Shown here one piece after another: positions 21,071 through 28,997 of a DNA stretch of 31,185 bases. The position numbers and the translations under genes are program-made. This DNA is from Chara braunii (lineage: Eukaryota; Streptophyta; Charophyceae; Charales; Characeae), in the NCBI GenBank assembly GCA_003427395.1, contig BFEA01000067.1, positions 1,649,274 to 1,680,458 of the forward strand. The letters run 5' to 3'. The notes below the pieces were generated by a model, which was not told the DNA's origin, did no database searches, and saw nothing but the letters and a program-made list of their open reading frames with translations. Numbering within the stretch: position 1 is the stretch's first letter; each line of letters starts with the position of its first letter.

Positions 21071-21275
21071 GTGCACACCCTTTTCATTTCAGACCGGCCC
21101 TGTCATGGTAGCCGATGTCGTCGCTGTGTCGACTGCAAAAACATGGTCAAATACCCTTGTAAGGGTATTTCGTCCAACAACGGTGCACATCGTGGGGAAG
21201 GGACAATTGACAATACACCGGGACACACAACTCATTTTTGTAGTGTTCCAGGTTCTTATATCAGGGGACGAGAGA
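21071..21275 (+). pseudogene. Gag N-terminal Cys motif
   Basis: The frame from 21071 has clustered cysteines (residues 11, 16, 19, 22, 30), then KYPCKGISSNNG (residues 27-38) and an HTTHFC segment. The arrangement resembles a zinc-binding finger of BED-like layout, though I cannot name the family. A frameshift between about 21245 and 21276 links it to the next segment. Related motif fragments occur at 3302 and 18779. Role inferred: nucleic-acid binding at the front of Gag. Confidence 0.5.
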
Positions 21276-21610
21276 AGGATACGGGCCGAAGCAAGGGCCC
21301 AACATCTGCATAGGGCTAGGGAGGCAGCAGCAACAGCAAAGCGTGCGTTAGCACAGGCTAGTGTTGGCGCCATGGCTACTTCTGCAGCAACCTCTCAAGG
21401 TCAGCAAACGTCAGGGACTTTCGGTGTCTCCTACGTCTCATCTAGTGGGATGAGCGCAGGATCACCCTTTAGTCAGATGGCAGGCTCGCAGTACAACCAA
21501 CCACCTCTGCCCACTAGAGAGCAGATAGAGCTCCAACAAGTAGACTTGATCCGTTTATGGCCAAAAAAGGACCTCATAGAAGCTACCGCAAAAGAAAATG
21601 AAATTAGAAA
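21276..21610 (+). pseudogene. Gag N-terminal helical region, 5' part
   Basis: Begins RIRAEARAQHLHRAREAAAT, an Arg/Ala-rich segment suited to a long helix. A Ser/Gly/Gln-rich linker follows, then a second charged helix ending IEATAKENEIRN at 21610. The frame is open here. At 21611 it is cut by the hAT-type insertion and resumes at 22499 as KKARL, showing that both halves were one coding sequence. Confidence 0.65.
21603..21610. repeat. Target site duplication, left copy
   Basis: ATTAGAAA, identical to 22491-22498. The preceding A is also shared, so a 9-bp reading is possible, but 8 bp is the hAT rule. Confidence 0.85.
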
Positions 21611-22490
21611 CAGTGTTGTAAGCCCGAAAGGACCGGGGTACCCTCTCCCAACCGGTTCCGGACCGGTCATACTGACCGGTCAACTGGGCCGGTTCCCCCC
21701 CCGTGGGCCCTAGCGTATAATTTTTTTATTTTATTTTTTAAGCCCAGGGTGTTGTAGAGGCCAAAGATTAGACCCACCGTGATTGCTGGCAGCGACAACC
21801 GGTGGTTGTCCTGACAGGTTAGGCCACCTCCCTACCCTTCCCCACATTAATACTCTTAGCGCACCCCCTATCCCTACTATCCTACCTTGGTGTGACCAGC
21901 ACTCATGACCATCACCCTACCAGTATCGAGGGCAACATGGACCTGACAGCAGTGACAAGCACCAAGGGGTCATAGCGCATCCAATTTGGGGGTTCTTGCC
22001 GTTTTTTTTTTAGCCCTGAAGCCTCCATGCAGACCATGGAGGTCTCCTGGCCCAAAACAAAGTCAGACCGGGTCCGATAGGCCCGCCAAAAAGGCTTGAA
22101 AAGTATCGTCCCTACCCTGCCACTAACACCCCTACCCCCTTTTCAAAGTTTTTGGGCGGAAGGTCAACGTTTGCAGGAAGCTAGGTAGGTCGTTGTCAAT
22201 GTTTGCTGAAGCTCGTGCTTGCTGAAAACCTACCACCAACACCCCCACCATAACCCCCCAACCCTTGAAATACCCCCCCACCAGCCAAACAAAACTTCTT
22301 TGTTCAAAGTTTTCTTTGCGGATTTGGGGAGATTTCGGCGAGCGCAGTCCAACCATGTCTTCAAAAAAACGGAAAAAAAATAAAATAGCCCGTTTTTGGG
22401 CCCAACCGGAATTCCGGTTGGACACCAACGGTCCGACCGGCCCAGTTGGATCCGGCCCGGCCCAACCGGCCGGTTGCCGACACAGCCCTA
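21611..22490. mobile_element. Non-autonomous hAT-type element, 880 bp
   Basis: Flanked by an exact 8-bp target duplication, ATTAGAAA (21603-21610 and 22491-22498). The left end reads CAGTGTTGTAAG; the right end, complemented, reads TAGGGCTGTGTC. Both fit the hAT terminus YARNG and share 6 of the first 9 bases. Subterminal regions are full of CCGGTT/AACCGG motifs: 21650-21700 and 22398-22478, including the perfect palindrome CCAACCGGAATTCCGGTTGG (22402-22421). No transposase frame is present, so it would depend on one in trans. It interrupts Gag and is therefore younger than the retroelement. Confidence 0.85.
21856..21917 (-). repeat. Dispersed repeat core, minus-strand copy
   Basis: The complement matches 2548-2606: GAGTGCTGGTCACAC is identical and GGGATAGGGGGTGCGCTA follows. 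It lies within the hAT-type element, so that element either captured this module or the two share an ancestor. Confidence 0.8.
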
Positions 22491-22498
22491 ATTAGAAA
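22491..22498. repeat. Target site duplication, right copy
   Basis: ATTAGAAA, identical to 21603-21610. Removing the element plus one copy rejoins the Gag frame. Confidence 0.85.
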
Positions 22499-22680
22499 TA
22501 AAAAAGCTAGGTTGTAGAGCAGAGAGGCAGACAAAGCTCAATTAGAAGGGTTAGATAATTCTTGATGACACGGGTAAAGTCCTTAAGGCGGGTATGTTGA
22601 GCATGTATGTGTACATGGACAACAAGCTGGACGACATCCCATCTACCCTTGACCAAATACTGACCGCCATGCAGAAGACG
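22499..22680 (+). pseudogene. Gag N-terminal helical region, 3' part
   Basis: Continues the helix after the hAT insertion (KKARL, then TAG at 22515). After a frameshift near 22557 it reads through MTRVKSL and, in another frame, MDNKLDDIPSTLDQI to a TGA at 22681. Charged, heptad-like spacing suggests a coiled coil. Stops and shifts show decay. Confidence 0.6.
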
Positions 22681-22880
22681 TGAAGCCTACCGGTACTCCC
22701 TTCCACAATAGGCGGGCCTCGTATAAGGCCCTCAACAACCTTTTCATCGCCGTCTTCTCTACCCGCGATGTCAGGCACCTTTGTCCCTCAGTTTGGCATC
22801 CCACCAGGTGGCACGTCAGCAGCAGTTATCCAACTGATGCAGCTGCAGGACAGCAGCCGGTGCAGCCACTTGTACATTAA
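22681..22880 (+). pseudogene. Gag linker region (degenerate)
   Basis: Low-complexity linker between the helical region and the Gag core. One frame contains MSGTFVPQFGIPPGG and another GQQPVQPLVH, followed by TAA 22878-22880 just before the core. Frameshifts prevent a single reading. Confidence 0.4.
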
Positions 22881-23315
22881 CAAGGTTTGGTTGAACCACA
22901 ACAAGAATGGTTCCCAAAGACCCCACTGAAACTGCTTAATATTTTCTCTGGAGACAAAAACGATGAGGCCCTCGACGCATGGTTGAGGGCAGTTCCAGTA
23001 TGGGTGAGGGCCAAATGCATGTTGTGTGAGGAGGAAGTGATTACAATTGCTTCGTACCTTGAGGGTTCGACAACAAGTTGGCCAAATGGGTTAGTCACAT
23101 CTCGGGGCTATGGCAAACCAATAAACCACCGAGCTAAGACCCAAACATTAGAAAGCTTTATGAACTTGGTTGAAGCGCGTTGGCACAACCCTCAGCAGGC
23201 TCAACAAGCCACTTATGTGTTGGCCAGGCTTGATACTACGAAGTACAAGGCAACAAGTCTTGCTAACCATGTCCTTACAGTGACTTCCCTGAAACATAAA
23301 AAACTTGATGATTAG
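22881..23315 (+). pseudogene. Gag core (retrotransposon Gag family)
   Basis: The frame reads LNIFSGDKNDEALDAWLRAV, then a YLEGSTTSW segment, F-x-x-L/V-x-x-R-W, and a QQA...ARLDTTKYK block. This matches the retrotransposon Gag layout: substrate-like FxGxxxxxAxxWL start, internal W, QQA/L-rich second half. It would form the capsid-like particle shell. Stop at 23313-23315. About 145 codons survive without a frameshift, making this one of the better preserved parts. Confidence 0.8.
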
Positions 23316-23643
23316 TGAGGCCAGCCTCGAGTACCACGACATAGACTCCTTCAGCAAGAAAGAAGGCCTTGAACTTGGAGGCTAAGCTACGAGGGGTGCC
23401 GCATGTTGCTATGGTCGATAGGAAGAAAACGATTTCACAAGAAGAAGGGGCATTGATTGATGATGTTGACTCCGGTGGGGATCAAGTAAAAATCGATGAC
23501 ATTTTCGACCTTGTGGAGGAAACAGAGTTAGGGAGCAAGGGGAGTTTTGAGGGCGAAAGGCCGCAGCAAGGACGGCAAACAAAAGAGTCGGTGGAAAACC
23601 CATAACTCATCAAATTCTCTGCATGGGTGAGGGCAGGTCTTGA

Positions 23644-23958
23644 TCAAGACGTGCGGAGGACAAGTATACGCGTGGAGCTTGCATTAACTGCGGACTGTCT
23701 GGGCATCAACTATTCAAATGCAAGAACGTTGAAGTCTCTCAGAGGGTCCCACCCGGGCGGAGAATCTGCCCACGGTGGTACGTCTACGAGCACATCCCAA
23801 GGAAACACGTCGGGACGGTAGAGATTATAGCTTCCTCTACTCATGATGAACTGGAGGATGCTCCCTCACCATTTCAGGAGTTGGCGGAAGTTATTGACTC
23901 ACTTGTCCACACAAAAGCATCCATACTAAACGATACTCTTTTCGTTAGATGTGTCTGA
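23644..23958 (+). pseudogene. Gag CCHC zinc knuckle and downstream linker
   Basis: The frame contains CINCGLSGHQLFKC (23680-23721), a complete CX2CX4HX4C knuckle, the nucleic-acid-binding motif of Gag nucleocapsid. All four zinc ligands are intact. An acidic linker (ELEDAPSPFQELAEVI) follows and ends at TGA 23956-23958. 23316-23643 is the degenerate link from the Gag core. Confidence 0.75.
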
Positions 23959-24013
23959 GGCCTTAGACAACTTATAAACAGACTGGTCAGCAAGAGACAC
24001 CTGTGAGTCTTGG

Positions 24014-24286
24014 GTGGTGGTGTCAAAAGGTCCTAGAGAGGAGCATCTTGTTGCGGAGGTCAATGTAGGTGGCTGCAAGTGTGGTGCCTTCGTGGACATC
24101 GGCTCCACGCAAAAGTTCATAAGTTGTGATTGCATTGAGAGACTACGCCTAGGGGACCGCGTGCAGCGCTTGGGTAGGTATGCAGCATCTACTCTAACCA
24201 ACAAAGAGCGCATGGTAGTAAATGACTACGTCAAGGGCGTGGTCTGTACCTTCTTCTATGGAGGAGGGGATTTCGTTCCTGGTTAG
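24014..24286 (+). pseudogene. Aspartic protease, N-terminal half, altered active site
   Basis: The frame has the retropepsin-like block VDIGSTQKFIS at 24092-24124. In retroelement proteases this is DTG or DSG followed by S/A-T and a hydrophobic stretch. Here the middle residue is Ile (GAC ATC GGC, 24095-24103), which should abolish normal catalysis. It ends at TAG 24284-24286. The enzyme would have processed the polyprotein. The second half lies in a different frame. Confidence 0.7.
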
Positions 24287-24608
24287 CGACAACCAACCAT
24301 TTGACATGCTGTTAGGTATGTACTACCTCGAGGTTGCCAAGCCTCAATTTGACTGGGATCGGAAGGTGCTTAAGCATGTGTTGCCAAACGGGGAAAACGT
24401 TAGACTAGCTAAGTACAAGGCTAACGGATTAGTTGACACCTATGGTTGCATGTGCACATCAGCGTTCTGTAGTTATTATAAACAAAACCAAGAGGATGGT
24501 ATGTATTTAGACTTCGTCTCTCTCAAGGGGAAGCCGGTAAATCACCCCCAGCGATTGAAATCGTCCGTCGTCGCTAGGTACCCTGATCTGTGTAAGGAGT
24601 CTTCATGA
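24280..24608 (+). pseudogene. Protease C-terminal part and protease-RT linker
   Basis: The frame continues as PFDMLLGMYYLEVAKPQFDW, the retroelement-protease C-terminal block (I/L-L-G-M-x-x-L, then F/W-x-W). A linker of about 80 residues with a CMC cluster follows, ending at TGA 24606-24608. It is frameshifted from the N-terminal half. Confidence 0.65.
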
Positions 24609-25132
24609 GTCGTAGAGAGGGAGGTCATTCACGCCATAAAAATCATCCCAAGTAGTAAAACACCAAGAGGAAGGATTTATACGATGGCTGCAGTCGCGTT
24701 GGAAGAGCTTCGACGACAACCGAAAGAGCTAAAAAAAAGGGTTGGATACAGCCTAGCACATCCCCCAACGGATTGCCAATTTTATTCATACTGAAAAAAG
24801 AGGGATCACTGAGTATGTGCGTTGATTATAAAGGCCTCAATGTCCTCATTGTGAAGAACGCAGAGTCCCTGCCCGCATTGATGACCTATTGGATAGGGTG
24901 CAGGGATAGATGTAGCTACTTTACGAAGATAGATTTGAAATCCGACTACCATCCGATTGCGATTGAATCGGCAGATCAACACAAAGTCACTTTTCAAACC
25001 AAGCATAGTCTGTATGAGTTTGTGGTGATGCCTTTTGGTCTTTGCAATGTGTCGGGTACATTCCAGCACGCCATGAATACAATACTTAGACCAGTTTGTC
25101 GTCGTATACCTCCACGATATTCTAATCTTTAG
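24609..25132 (+). pseudogene. Reverse transcriptase, fingers and palm
   Basis: The first part (RIYTMAAVALEELRRQ) is in one frame. A shift in the A8 run (24731-24738) gives KGWIQPSTSPNG, then LKKEGSLSMCVDYKGLN, and the palm motif FTKIDLKSDYHPI with its catalytic Asp. VMPFGLCNVSGTFQ follows. These match Ty3/gypsy RT motifs in order. The frame ends at TAG 25130-25132 after another shift. Confidence 0.85.
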
Positions 25133-25300
25133 TAAGACTGTTGCGGAGCACGCACAACACAGTGACCTCATGCTTGAACTCCTGCGACAACAGTGACCTG
25201 TTGGAGAAATGTGAGTTTCATAGCACCAAGGTCTTATATGAGGTATTTGCAAAAAGAGTTAGGTTGGAAGATGCGAAGGTTAACAATATTCGTGACTAGC
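25092..25300 (+). pseudogene. RT catalytic loop and thumb, broken
   Basis: A different frame reads VVYLHDILIFSKT: the YxDD catalytic box (25107-25118) is YLHD here, so the first of its two Asp residues is His and polymerase activity is lost. Further on, KCEFHSTKVLYE and VRLEDAKVNNI match the thumb region in a third frame. Stops and shifts separate the pieces. Confidence 0.75.
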
Positions 25301-25365
25301 CATGATTCAGCTGATTAAAGCACGCTTTCATGCATCACGAGGTTCTCATGGTGTAGCCATTCATT

Positions 25366-25929
25366 ATGACCACTAACACAAACCAATATGGCATTGGCCC
25401 AGTGCTGGCTCAACAGGAGGGGAAGAAGTTAAGGCCAATCAAGTATATGAGCAAAAAAGTGCCATCAAATAAATTACCCAAGTCGACCTACAAAAGGAAA
25501 CTCTACGCCCTGTACAAAGCTCTAATCTACCTGAGACATTATCTTCTCGGCAGATTCTTCCATTTGAGGACTGACCGTCAGACGCTCAAGTGAATCAAGA
25601 CACAATTTGTTCTCTCTAATGCACTGAAACGTTGGATCGAGGTCATGGATCAATATGACTTCAAGCTAGACTATGTGAAGGGAGAATGCAATAAGGTTGT
25701 TGATGCACTTTCACGAAGGGCGGACTACCTAGGTGCGCTAATTCCTGATTATGGGTTATCTGACAGATTGGCTCGATCATTGGAGGAGGCCTACGAGAAA
25801 AAAACTGTGATGATGGACATCATCCACAAGTTGCAGATCAGGGATAAGGCCATATCAAATGGGTTTGTGATGGTGGATGGGTTGCTCTTTCTTGAGAAGG
25901 CAGAATTTAAGAGTTTGTGTGCCATCTAG
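25366..25929 (+). pseudogene. RNase H domain and RNase H-integrase linker
   Basis: The frame starts TNTNQYGIGPVLAQQ, continues KLRPIKYMSKK and LYALYKALIYLRHYLLGR, then TDRQTLK and VVDALSRRAD. This is the Ty3/gypsy RNase H order. The first acidic residue (normally TDAS/D-x-S) is Asn and the Glu before LYAL is Lys; the later two Asp residues remain. One TGA at 25591-25593 stands where a Trp codon is usual. It ends at TAG 25927-25929. Confidence 0.8.
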
Positions 25930-26488
25930 TGAGTCTCTGCCTATTCTATTTTCAGGAGAATATCATGGTGAGACAGGACATTACGGATACAAAAAGGCTA
26001 GCGCTAACTTAGTACAACGTTTTTGGCCGCCGGCTATGCTTGACAATGCGAAAAGTTACATCCAGACTTGTCAAGTCTGCCAGCGGAACAAGCGCGAACT
26101 GAAGCACCGCTTGGGTTACTCAAGCCCTTACCCATTCCTGCAGGTCCAAGACAATGTTTCCATGGACTTTATGAACACCCTAGTGACCAGCAAGAGCGGC
26201 AAGAGACACATTTTCGTCATAGTTCACCGGTTCACTAAGTATGCTAGACTAATTGCCATGCCTGAAACTGCAAAGACTGACCACGTCATCAAGTTACTCA
26301 TGGATATCTGGGTGCGCGATTTTCGACTGCCCAAGACGATAGTAAGCAATAGAGATGTCCGGTTCACCAGCGAGATGCAGAAAAAGGCTGTTGAACACAT
26401 GCGCAGCCAACTTCAAATGACGTCGGAGAATCACCCGAAGCCAACGGTGAAACGGAACAGACGAATCGCGTGCTGCAGCACCTGCTGA
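25877..26488 (+). pseudogene. Integrase zinc-binding domain and catalytic core
   Basis: The frame includes H-x-x-x-x-G-H (EYHGETGHYGYKKAS) and CQVC, the HHCC zinc-binding motif, intact. The core follows: SMDFMNTLVTSKSGKRHI holds the first catalytic Asp, but the second-Asp block reads TIVSNRDVRFTS, with Asn for the usual Asp. A one-base loss near 26434 shifts the frame before the Glu of the HPEANGETEQ block. The catalytic triad is therefore incomplete, and strand transfer is not expected. Confidence 0.85.
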
Positions 26489-26563
26489 GGCACTACATCA
26501 AGCCCCACCAGGATCATTGGGATGAGAAGTTTCCCCTCATCGTCAGCCTGTACAACAGCCGTG
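26435..26563 (+). pseudogene. Integrase core C-terminal part (shifted frame)
   Basis: After the one-base shift the correct frame carries the third catalytic residue (HPEANGE) and continues LLRHYIKPHQDHWDEK to SLYNS at 26559. The conserved block is then interrupted by the 58-bp segment at 26564-26621 and resumes as AVHITTGG. Confidence 0.7.
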
Positions 26564-26621
26564 GTAAGAACCTATTCTGAAGTTAAACGTGCTTACTTCT
26601 TTTATATCAATATTGAATTAG
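26564..26621 (+). other. 58-bp GT...AG segment inside integrase (possible mini-intron)
   Basis: Starts GTAAGAACC after a G and ends GAATTAG. It is AT-rich, unlike the flanks. The upstream integrase frame (phase 1) and downstream frame (phase 2) differ. Removing exactly these 58 bases restores one frame and joins SLYNSR to AVHITTGG, close to the usual integrase continuity. Alternatively it is a small insertion: AGCCGTG and AGCTGTT on the two sides could be a target duplication. Confidence 0.45.
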
Positions 26622-27093
26622 CTGTTCACATCACCACTGGCGGCAGTCTGAATGAGCTGCATTTGGGGTGGACGCCTAGATCTGCACTCGACTTCCTCCC
26701 TTCTGAAAACCGACCAGTTGCAATTTTTGGAGCCATAGAATTTGGCGTCGAGAATGAGAAGCTATTGCAGCAGGCTGTCGGGCTTATTAGAAAATCTCAG
26801 GAGGCCATGATTGCCTCTGAGAACAGACATAGACGACGGTCCACATTTCAGATAGGAGACCATGTCTGGGTAAAGGCTAGTGAGTTAGGACAGGAATTCG
26901 GCATCTCTAGAAAGCTAATGCCTCAATACTTCAGTCAGGGGCTGGACATTGTGGGTAGTGATCCGGATGGTCCCTCCTACGCGATTAGAATCCCTGGTCA
27001 TCTGCATACTTACCCTGTGTTTCACACTTCCAAGCTTGCACCGTTCACTGAGACTTTAAGATCCCATCGCAGAGATCAACGCTGCCCCCAACC
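26622..27093 (+). pseudogene. Integrase C-terminal domain
   Basis: Reads LHLGWTPRSALDFLPSENRP, then SQEAMIASENRHRRRSTF, IGDHVWVKASELG and YAIRIPGHLHTYPVFHTSKL. It matches the Ty3/gypsy integrase C-terminal region with the GPY/F-like module (RKLMPQYFSQG-LDIVG-DPDGPSY). Open throughout this stretch, and among the best preserved parts. Confidence 0.85.
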
Positions 27094-27324
27094 ATGGATG
27101 GCCACGTGGACATTGACAACATTGTGGATCATCGAGATCCACCTGTTCCAAAGCCAGCTGGCAGAGGAAGACCGCCAAAACCAACACGAGACTACCGGGT
27201 CAGATTCAGGCATTAAACGGACCCAAATGAAGACCGTTGGTTCACGGAGGACGAATTGATTAAGACAACGCCTCAGGTCGTCGCAGAATATGAACAAAGA
27301 TTAAAGGGGAAAACACCTCCGTAA
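27094..27324 (+). pseudogene. Pol C-terminal tail
   Basis: In a new frame the tail reads MDGHVDIDNIVDHRDPPVPK, then RGRPPKPTRDYRVRF and DRWFTEDELI, ending at TAA 27322-27324. The acidic I-V-D-H-R and later W-x-x-x-x-E-L pattern resembles a chromodomain-type tail, which in related elements guides integration to chromatin. There is an internal TAA at 27214-27216. Confidence 0.65.
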
Positions 27325-27568
27325 AAGCATCTCAACGGACTTTCAAAGCTAAGGAGGATAAAACACAAGGACTTTGCCCTCACAGTGGCCACTAGGCCGC
27401 GGCCTTCCAACGCCCCACGGCACCCCCCACCCCCCAGCTAGCATGCCCGCCCTAAGTGAAGGCGGGCCTGTATTCGACATGGGGGCCCAGTTACGCCATT
27501 TCTGCATGGTGAACGCCAAACAGTTGTTACGCGCCAGTTGGTTACAGAGGCCCTGCTCGTGAGAATCA
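27325..27568. other. Unassigned; possible 3' end of the retroelement
   Basis: Contains a short purine stretch just before the stop and a C-rich run (27421-27437). I found no segment here that repeats upstream of 21071, so no LTR can be claimed. Confidence 0.4.
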
Positions 27569-27586
27569 GAATCTTCGAGAAGCTTC
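27569..27586. promoter_or_regulatory. Perfect four-unit heat-shock element
   Basis: The 18 bp GAATCTTCGAGAAGCTTC are four alternating units GAA-nn-TTC-nn-GAA-nn-TTC, the exact binding pattern for heat-shock factor trimers. All 12 specified bases match. It lies 16 bp upstream of the perfect inverted repeat at 27603. No gene start follows that I can identify, so a regulatory role is inference. Confidence 0.55.
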
Positions 27587-27602
27587 CAGGTTCCAGGAGG
27601 CT

Positions 27603-27804
27603 TGTACATGGACGCAGGCCTCTCGGCCTATCAGAAAGCAGGGAACACGTCACAGGCTGCATGGGGCGGTTGGGCGCATCTCGAAGCTGCAACACGTCAC
27701 AGGCTGCATGGGGCGGTTGGGCGCATCTCGAAGCTGCAAGCCCCATGCAGCCTGTGACGTGTTCCCTGCTTTCTGATAGGCCGAGAGGCCTGCGTCCATG
27801 TACA
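27603..27804. repeat. Perfect 65-bp inverted repeat, 72-bp loop
   Basis: Arms 27603-27667 and 27740-27804 are exact reverse complements, from TGTACATGG to GGGGC. The loop (27668-27739) contains most of the second copy of a 47-bp tandem duplication whose first copy starts inside the left arm. A transcript would fold into a 65-bp duplex. Perfect identity implies recent origin, arm-to-arm conversion or selection. Confidence 0.97.
27644..27737. repeat. 47-bp perfect tandem duplication
   Basis: 27644-27690 and 27691-27737 are identical (AACACGTCACAGG... to ...CGAAGCTGC). The first copy overlaps the left arm of the inverted repeat, so the second gives an alternative pairing partner for the right arm. 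Confidence 0.95.
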
Positions 27805-27808
27805 GGCA

Positions 27809-28041
27809 CGCAGACACTTTGGCCCAACATGAAGCTACTGCGCCCCAGCCCCGCAGGCCCAGCGGAGGCCGAAGCAGGGCGCACTTTTCCATAAAGGGAA
27901 GTGCTCGCCTCTGCCCAAGGACCTGGGCGCAGACACTTTGGCCCAACATGAAGCTACTGCGCCCCAGCCCATCAGGCCCAGCAGAGGCCGAAGCAGGGCA
28001 CACTTTTCCACAAAGGGAAGTGCTCGGCTCTGCCCAAGGAC
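27809..28041. repeat. 119-bp tandem duplication (two copies)
   Basis: Copies begin CGCAGACACTTTGGCCCAAC at 27809 and 27928 and end GCTCTGCCCAAGGAC-like at 27922 and 28041. A handful of substitutions separate them (about 94 percent identity by eye). It starts four bases after the inverted repeat. Confidence 0.95.
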
Positions 28042-28997
28042 ATTCTGGGATGGGCAGGCATCGCGGCCACGCTGCTGCATTGCCTTGCGACTTACTGCAC
28101 TAGCAGGCAGGCTGGGCGCGAGCACAGGCGCTAAGAGGTGAGAGGGCGCTGCGGTGGCAGTGGGCGCACGGCAGCCATAGCCGGACTGCTGGGGCGCATT
28201 GTGGGCGACGGTGATGGTCGTCTTCGGGTAAGGAAGTGCACGCTATTGGAGACGGGGGGTGATGAGGGGAGGAGAGACACGTACCTGGTGTATGCTGGCA
28301 GTCTGCATTGGCGCCATCGTCACATACATTGGTCTTCAGCTTCAAAGTGATTCCTGTTGCATAAACTTAGATAGGCTGAGTAGTTCAGGCTGGACACTGA
28401 GCGGCGAGCGCCAAACTGGAAGAGCCGCATGCATTGGATACTATGCTGATGTGGCACGAGAGTGCCGACGTCGACATTTGTTCATTGTATTGCTCTTATT
28501 CGGCTTATATCGCAGTGCATTATGCTTTCTGCTTGGTTCTTGACTATCTGGCCTACAGCATGATTTTGCAATTTGGATTTCCGTCTATCGCTCTCGCTCA
28601 TATTCCTTGCAGAGTAGAAAGATGAATCCTTATTTTTGCTGCCACCAGTCGGGTCTCAAAGAATTTCTTCGAAAGTCTCTGTGGACAGCAGTGAGGTCCA
28701 TCCCTAAGGACCAGCTGGGGCCCAACAGCTGTTATGTTCATGGCGGGAAAGAATGAACTTGGCTGTAGTAATGGCCAGTTGCATGCTTTCCTAACATGAA
28801 CATAGCACCCGTGGGGCTGCCGGGCCTGCTGCACCTAAGTCGTCTCCATGGCCATTGTGGGCTTCTACAGTGACATCTTATGAAGGCCAAAGAAGAACTT
28901 CAAGCTCTTCATGCGCTCTTTGCCAATAGCACCCACACTGCATGCAATGCGTCTTCTCTCCGATTGCGATTGCTGCTGTTGTATATTGCATAATACT
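28042..28997. other. No recognisable feature
   Basis: Mixed sequence with overlapping short frames on both strands and no recognised domain, RNA gene or repeat. Confidence 0.45.

Larger units (their letters stand above)
21071..27324 (+). mobile_element. Decayed Ty3/gypsy-type retroelement
   Basis: Coding remains appear in Ty3/gypsy order: Gag, CCHC knuckle, protease, reverse transcriptase, RNase H, integrase. They end at TAA 27322-27324 after an integrase tail typical of these elements. The reading frame changes repeatedly and has several stops. Catalytic residues are lost in at least three enzymes, so it cannot move by itself. I found no LTR pair, primer-binding site or target duplication; the outer limits are therefore those of the recognisable coding sequence. 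A hAT-type element is nested at 21611-22490. Confidence 0.9.

Noticed and set aside
21071-27324. LTRs bounding the retroelement
   Set aside because: I could not find matching sequence upstream of 21071 and downstream of 27324; a self-alignment would be needed before claiming LTRs.
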